A stretch of DNA of 8,678 nt from Methanobacteriaceae archaeon (GTDB taxonomy: Archaea; Methanobacteriota; Methanobacteria; Methanobacteriales; Methanobacteriaceae), in contig JAUXXK010000103.1 of assembly GCA_030681145.1 (NCBI GenBank), positions 1-8,678 on the forward strand, written 5' to 3'. The position numbers and the translations under genes are program-made. How positions within the stretch are numbered: position 1 is the first letter of the stretch; each line of letters opens with the position of its first letter. Positions 6,147 to 8,678 of the stretch are shown here, piece after piece. The notes below the pieces were generated by a model. It searched no databases. It had not been told where the DNA came from and was given only the letters and a program-made list of their open reading frames with translations.

Positions 6147-6935
6147 ATGATTGCATCAGAACTTTTCAGGAAAATTGAAAAAAAAATACCTCTTGAAATC
6201 GCTTTGAAAGGAGATAAAGTTGGTTTTATTGGGCCTGGCCATCCGGATAAAGTTAATATAGAAAATATACTAATTTTAATGGATTATGTTGTCCCAGGAG
6301 AAGTTCATTATTGTCAAAAGCCAAAAAAAATAGTTGAAATTAATTATTATGATTTTGATTTGTTGATAACCCATCATCCACCCATAATACAACCAAAAAT
6401 ACCTACATATGTTATTCATTCAAATTGGGATTTGATTGAAGGTGGTTCTTGTGATGCATTGGCAGATATTCTTAAAATTGAAGTTACCGACGTTTTAGAT
6501 AAAAATACGGGAATGGGCAAAGTAGGTAAACCCATTAACGGCCCTATTTTGATGGAAAATTTTATAAATTTAGTGATGGAAAAATTAGATTTGGATTACT
6601 TAAAAACCCTTAATACATCAAATTTTTCTGAAAATTCAAATTGTTCTACTCCCAAAATAGAAAAAATTGCTCTTATATCTGGTTTTGGATTAAAACCTGA
6701 ATTTATACGCTTGGCCCATGATAAAGGTGCGGATATTTTTATTTCTGGAGACCTGACCCATCCTGGAGCAATTCTTGCTAAAAATCTTGGAATTGGAATT
6801 ATAGATGCTACACATCATGCTACTGAGTTGCCTGGACTCCGTAGACTGGGAACATTTATTTCAGATTTAGGAATGAATGTAGAAGTAGTGGATACTTGTA
6901 TACCTTGGATTATAAATTTTAAAGATTATGAATAA
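6147..6935 (+). CDS. hcgD: HcgD, Nif3-like (NIF3/YbgI family) metal-binding protein of FeGP synthesis
   Basis: HcgD belongs to the Nif3/YbgI family and binds a dinuclear iron site; it is thought to supply iron for the FeGP cofactor. Length (262 residues) suits the family. The metal ligands typical of Nif3 proteins are visible: ITHHPP (His76, His77), HSNWD (His91, Asp95) and DATHHATE (His223 or His224, with Glu227). The last matches the family's C-terminal H-x3-E arrangement. ISGDLTHPGA (199-208) adds another conserved acidic/His segment. A low-complexity Ser/Asn stretch (156-168) probably forms the linker between the two halves. It starts with ATG after GTGGGAT. It follows hcgC by 80 bp and is followed by an unusually long 370-bp gap. 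An ordinary housekeeping Nif3 protein is possible in isolation; position in the cluster favours HcgD. Confidence 0.93.
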   Translation: MIASELFRKIEKKIPLEIALKGDKVGFIGPGHPDKVNIENILILMDYVVPGEVHYCQKPKKIVEINYYDFDLLITHHPPIIQPKIPTYVIHSNWDLIEGGSCDALADILKIEVTDVLDKNTGMGKVGKPINGPILMENFINLVMEKLDLDYLKTLNTSNFSENSNCSTPKIEKIALISGFGLKPEFIRLAHDKGADIFISGDLTHPGAILAKNLGIGIIDATHHATELPGLRRLGTFISDLGMNVEVVDTCIPWIINFKDYE

Positions 6936-7062
6936 TATAATACTGGGACTATTACATGCCATTACACATTATTATTAATTAATTTTTAATATAATATCAC
7001 CATAATTATCATTTTTGATATTTGCAGATTAATAAAATCTTTTATTAAATATGCACTTTTGT

Positions 7063-7086
7063 AATACTTTTTTATAAAAAAGTATT
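7063..7086. repeat. 24-bp perfect palindrome
   Basis: AATACTTTTTTA is followed directly by its reverse complement TAAAAAAGTATT, giving 12-bp arms with no spacer. The T6/A6 centre also resembles a TATA element. It may be a protein-binding site, part of a promoter, or a cruciform-prone terminator 128 bases after hcgD. Confidence 0.5.
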
Positions 7087-7087
7087 T

Positions 7088-7099
7088 ATAACATGTTAT
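7088..7099. promoter_or_regulatory. Candidate operator, palindrome ATAACATGTTAT
   Basis: This 12-bp perfect palindrome lies one base after the 24-bp palindrome. Its half-sites ATAACA/TGTTAT are the same as those at 7245-7258, which suggests a shared regulator. Confidence 0.35.
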
Positions 7100-7146
7100 T
7101 AATAATTTGATTTATGTCAATAATATTTGGCATTTTAAATTAAATA

Positions 7147-7196
7147 GTTAGGGCATCCATAATTCATCGCTCAAATGTATCATAGATGCCCCTAAC
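7147..7196 (+). ncRNA. Putative structured RNA or terminator hairpin
   Basis: GTTAGGG (7147-7153) pairs with CCCTAAC (7190-7196). The stem then continues past a bulged C7189 with CATC (7154-7157) to GATG (7185-7188), and after a C7158/A7184 mismatch with AT (7159-7160) to AT (7182-7183). About 42% GC over 50 nt stands out against the surroundings, and T-rich sequence (TTGTTTTAT) follows from 7200. It could be the terminator of hcgD, the 3' end of a small RNA, a leader element of hcgE, or a remnant of an inverted-repeat element. The strand is assumed. Confidence 0.4.
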
Positions 7197-7244
7197 CTCT
7201 TGTTTTATATCTATTACTATCAGAAAAAAATATTTGAAACAAAA

Positions 7245-7258
7245 ATAACAATTGTTAT
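7245..7258. promoter_or_regulatory. Candidate operator, palindrome ATAACAATTGTTAT at the hcgE promoter
   Basis: This perfect 14-bp palindrome overlaps a TATA-like stretch TTATATACA (7255-7263). Transcription from that box would start near 7285, 20 bases before the hcgE ATG. Protein bound here would be positioned to block TBP/TFB. The half-sites match the palindrome at 7088-7099. Confidence 0.4.
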
Positions 7259-7293
7259 ATACAATTTATAATAATCAAAGGTTATAGTAGTAG

Positions 7294-7301
7294 AAAGGTG
7301 G
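7294..7301 (+). promoter_or_regulatory. Ribosome binding site of hcgE
   Basis: AAAGGTGG ends four bases before the ATG and is the best Shine-Dalgarno match among the plus-strand hcg genes, fixing the hcgE start. Confidence 0.7.
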
Positions 7302-7305
7302 AAGC

Positions 7306-7953
7306 ATGAACAATATAAAAGAACTGGAAAATAAAAAAGTTCCTAAAGGAGAAGTTTCACTAGTGGGTCTTGGGCGTTTAGGACTCAGAACAGCTTTAAA
7401 TTTGATCCAAGTGCACAGAGGCGGACCTAAAACCATATATGTTATAGATGGTCAGAAAATATCCATCGATGATCTTATTTTCAGGATGTATGGGGGTGAA
7501 ATTGGAGAATATAAAGTAGATTTTCTTAAAAGAATGGTTGGCGATGGGTTTAATAAAGAAATAATACCTGTTTCTCATGATATAAACTCTGAAAATATGG
7601 AATTAGTAAAGGGAGACGTAGTTTGTCTGGAGATAGCTGGTGGCGATACTCTAAAAATAAGTTCAGATATAATAGAAAATGCCCAATCCAGAGGAGCTTT
7701 AACCATAAGCACAATGGGTGTTTTTGGAATAGGAGAAGAAAAAATAATAGTTAAAAATATTTCAGATTTATACATTAACAACCCCATAGTTGAATTCTTT
7801 AAAAATGAAGGAATTAACGGCCATCTTTTAGTTGGAACTGGAAAACTCATAAGAGACTGGGAACCAGTTACCCCCTATACACTGGACAAAATTGCAGAAA
7901 TTATGACTGCTGAAATATTAAAACTCCTTGAAAAGAAAAATAAAAGCGAATGA
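7306..7953 (+). CDS. hcgE: HcgE, E1/ThiF-like adenylyltransferase of FeGP synthesis
   Basis: HcgE activates the carboxylate of the guanylylpyridinol by adenylylation with ATP, analogous to ubiquitin E1, ThiF and MoeB, and hands it to HcgF. In the 215-residue product the nucleotide-binding GLGRLG (21-26) follows a VSLV strand. Asp48 ends the second strand (IYVID), Arg60 in DLIFRMYGG occupies the position of the E1 'NLxRQ' arginine, and IGEYK (66-70) matches the E1 'IGxxK' motif with Lys70. TGKLIRDWEPVTPYT (178-192) is a conserved-looking C-terminal segment. There are only two cysteine-poor stretches and no CxxC zinc pairs, unlike MoeB/ThiF. The start is secured by AAAGGTGG. It lies 370 bp after hcgD and 122 bp before hcgF, so it probably has its own promoter. 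Confidence 0.93.
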   Translation: MNNIKELENKKVPKGEVSLVGLGRLGLRTALNLIQVHRGGPKTIYVIDGQKISIDDLIFRMYGGEIGEYKVDFLKRMVGDGFNKEIIPVSHDINSENMELVKGDVVCLEIAGGDTLKISSDIIENAQSRGALTISTMGVFGIGEEKIIVKNISDLYINNPIVEFFKNEGINGHLLVGTGKLIRDWEPVTPYTLDKIAEIMTAEILKLLEKKNKSE

Positions 7954-7997
7954 CATATAAATAATATTTAATAAGGCTTAAAGTTCGGATTATTTGC

Positions 7998-8031
7998 TTT
8001 TTCTATTTTTTATAATAATTATATTTTTTTT
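7998..8031 (+). terminator. T-tract terminator candidate between hcgE and hcgF
   Basis: Three T-runs of five (7998-8002), six (8006-8011) and eight (8024-8031) follow the hcgE stop by about 45 bases without a clear hairpin, as in archaeal T-rich terminators. Confidence 0.45.
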
Positions 8032-8041
8032 AGAAATATTA

Positions 8042-8049
8042 TTTAAATA
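8042..8049 (+). promoter_or_regulatory. Probable TATA box of hcgF
   Basis: TTTAAATA is centred about 31 bp before the hcgF ATG, right after the T-tracts. The usual 25-27 bp spacing puts the transcript start at about 8071-8073, so hcgF may be translated from a leaderless or near-leaderless mRNA. No Shine-Dalgarno sequence is seen. Confidence 0.4.
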
Positions 8050-8075
8050 ATAAATATCCTTAAACCCAAATTAAT

Positions 8076-8612
8076 ATGATGATAATTAAAATTGCCACTG
8101 CAGAATGTTTCACACATGGACTAGTTGCTAGGGAAATTCATGCCTTTTCTCAAGGTTATCCTAAAACCTACAACTGGAATTTTGATCCTGGAGAATTTAA
8201 TTTATCTATTATTGCAGGTATGTTTATTCCCACCTTAAATGGCGTTAAATATGTTTTAAAATTTGATCCCATCACCCCTGTTGAAACCATAAATAATATA
8301 AAAGTTTATGATCAGGAAGGAGATATCCAAATGGCCATATTAATGGCAAAAGCAGTTAAAAAAATCACAAGAGCACATATAGGTATCGCTACCACTGCAG
8401 GAATTGGAAAAGGAAGTATTGCCATTTGTAATGATAAAATGCTCTTATTAAGCTCAACAGAAATCTATGCTGACTTAAAAAATTCCAAGCCATCTTTAAT
8501 TATTAAAAGACAAAAATCAGGGATAAAAAAAACATTATACATGCTCGAATGTTTAATTAAAAATAGTTTAGATGATATTGAATCAAAAGGAATAAAAAAA
8601 ATAAATTTTTGA
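8076..8612 (+). CDS. hcgF: HcgF, thioester-forming enzyme of FeGP synthesis
   Basis: HcgF receives the adenylylated guanylylpyridinol from HcgE and holds its carboxylate as a thioester on an N-terminal cysteine, a proposed precursor of the acyl-iron ligand. The 178-residue product has IATAECFTHG (6-15); Cys11 corresponds to the reactive Cys9 described for the M. jannaschii enzyme. GIATTAGIGKGSI (103-115) recalls the glycine-rich loop of the CinA/PncC NMN-deamidase fold that HcgF shares. NWNFDPGEFNLS (33-44) and LKFDPITPVE (61-70) are other conserved-looking parts. Two adjacent ATGs (8076 and 8079) are possible starts. No ribosome binding site precedes them, consistent with a leaderless transcript. 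It is the last gene of the plus-strand cluster in the window; a T8 run at 8656 follows. A CinA-like deamidase is the alternative, which the Cys and context argue against. Confidence 0.92.
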   Translation: MMIIKIATAECFTHGLVAREIHAFSQGYPKTYNWNFDPGEFNLSIIAGMFIPTLNGVKYVLKFDPITPVETINNIKVYDQEGDIQMAILMAKAVKKITRAHIGIATTAGIGKGSIAICNDKMLLLSSTEIYADLKNSKPSLIIKRQKSGIKKTLYMLECLIKNSLDDIESKGIKKINF

Positions 8613-8655
8613 TTTAATAAATAGAATATTGAAGTTATATCTTAATTTATATTCA

Positions 8656-8663
8656 TTTTTTTT
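8656..8663 (+). terminator. T8 terminator candidate after hcgF
   Basis: A run of eight T lies 44 bases after the hcgF stop in AT-rich DNA with no hairpin, a probable end of the hcg transcription unit. The 66 bases from 8613 to the window end show no other feature. Confidence 0.4.
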
Positions 8664-8678
8664 AGATTATTATGTTAT

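Larger units (their letters stand above)
6936..7305. other. 370-bp hcgD-hcgE gap rich in symmetric elements
   Basis: This gap contains no convincing ORF but holds four dyad-symmetric elements within 200 bp: a 24-bp palindrome (7063-7086), ATAACATGTTAT (7088-7099), a long hairpin (7147-7196) and ATAACAATTGTTAT (7245-7258). The 127 bp next to hcgD (6936-7062) hold only T-rich runs and no feature I can name. Confidence 0.6.

Noticed and set aside
7147..7196. tRNA or single CRISPR repeat
   Set aside because: There is no cloverleaf, T-loop or anticodon arm, and no second copy of the repeat with spacers anywhere in the window.
7396..7850. Minus-strand open frames within hcgE
   Set aside because: Shadow frames of a well-supported gene with E1-type motifs; no independent coding signal.
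1..8678. Insertion sequence, prophage or defence island
   Set aside because: No transposase, integrase, target-site duplication or defence gene is seen; every gene belongs to methanogen energy metabolism or FeGP cofactor synthesis.

Overview
The window comes from an AT-rich hydrogenotrophic methanogen, most likely of the order Methanobacteriales (Methanobacterium or Methanobrevibacter type). The evidence is an mvhD-mvhG pair for the F420-non-reducing [NiFe] hydrogenase, a full set of hcg genes (Hmd co-occurring genes), archaeal GGAGG/GGTG ribosome binding sites, and long AT-rich spacers with TATA-like boxes and T-tract terminators. The species cannot be fixed by eye.

Layout. Positions 1-1020 (minus strand) hold the start of mvhG, cut by the window edge, and the complete mvhD, the first two genes of an mvh operon. 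Positions 1021-1456 are the mvh promoter/leader plus the 3' flank of hcgG. Positions 1457-2998 (minus) hold hcgG (also called hmdC). A divergent promoter region (2999-3355) follows. On the plus strand come hcgA (3356-4366), hcgB (4569 or 4584-5057), hcgC (5149-6066), hcgD (6147-6935), hcgE (7306-7953) and hcgF (8076-8612). The window ends in a T-rich tail.

Together HcgA-G build the iron-guanylylpyridinol (FeGP) cofactor of Hmd, the [Fe]-hydrogenase. From knowledge of the families: HcgA (radical SAM) makes the pyridinol precursor, HcgC methylates it, HcgB attaches GMP, HcgE adenylylates the carboxylate, HcgF takes it over as a thioester on a cysteine, HcgD probably handles iron, and HcgG acts at the stage where the CO and acyl ligands are installed. 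The key motifs are visible in nearly all of them. The hmd structural gene itself is not in the window. The mvh neighbour encodes part of the nickel-dependent route for H2 use, whereas Hmd is the nickel-free alternative.

The cluster is loosely packed, with gaps of about 80-370 bp between genes, several holding T-tracts and possible new promoters, so it may not be one transcript. The 370-bp hcgD-hcgE gap is the least explained part. It contains a 24-bp perfect palindrome, two related palindromes (ATAACA...TGTTAT) about 158 bp apart, and a comparatively GC-rich 50-nt hairpin followed by T-rich sequence. It could hold a small RNA or a regulatory leader.
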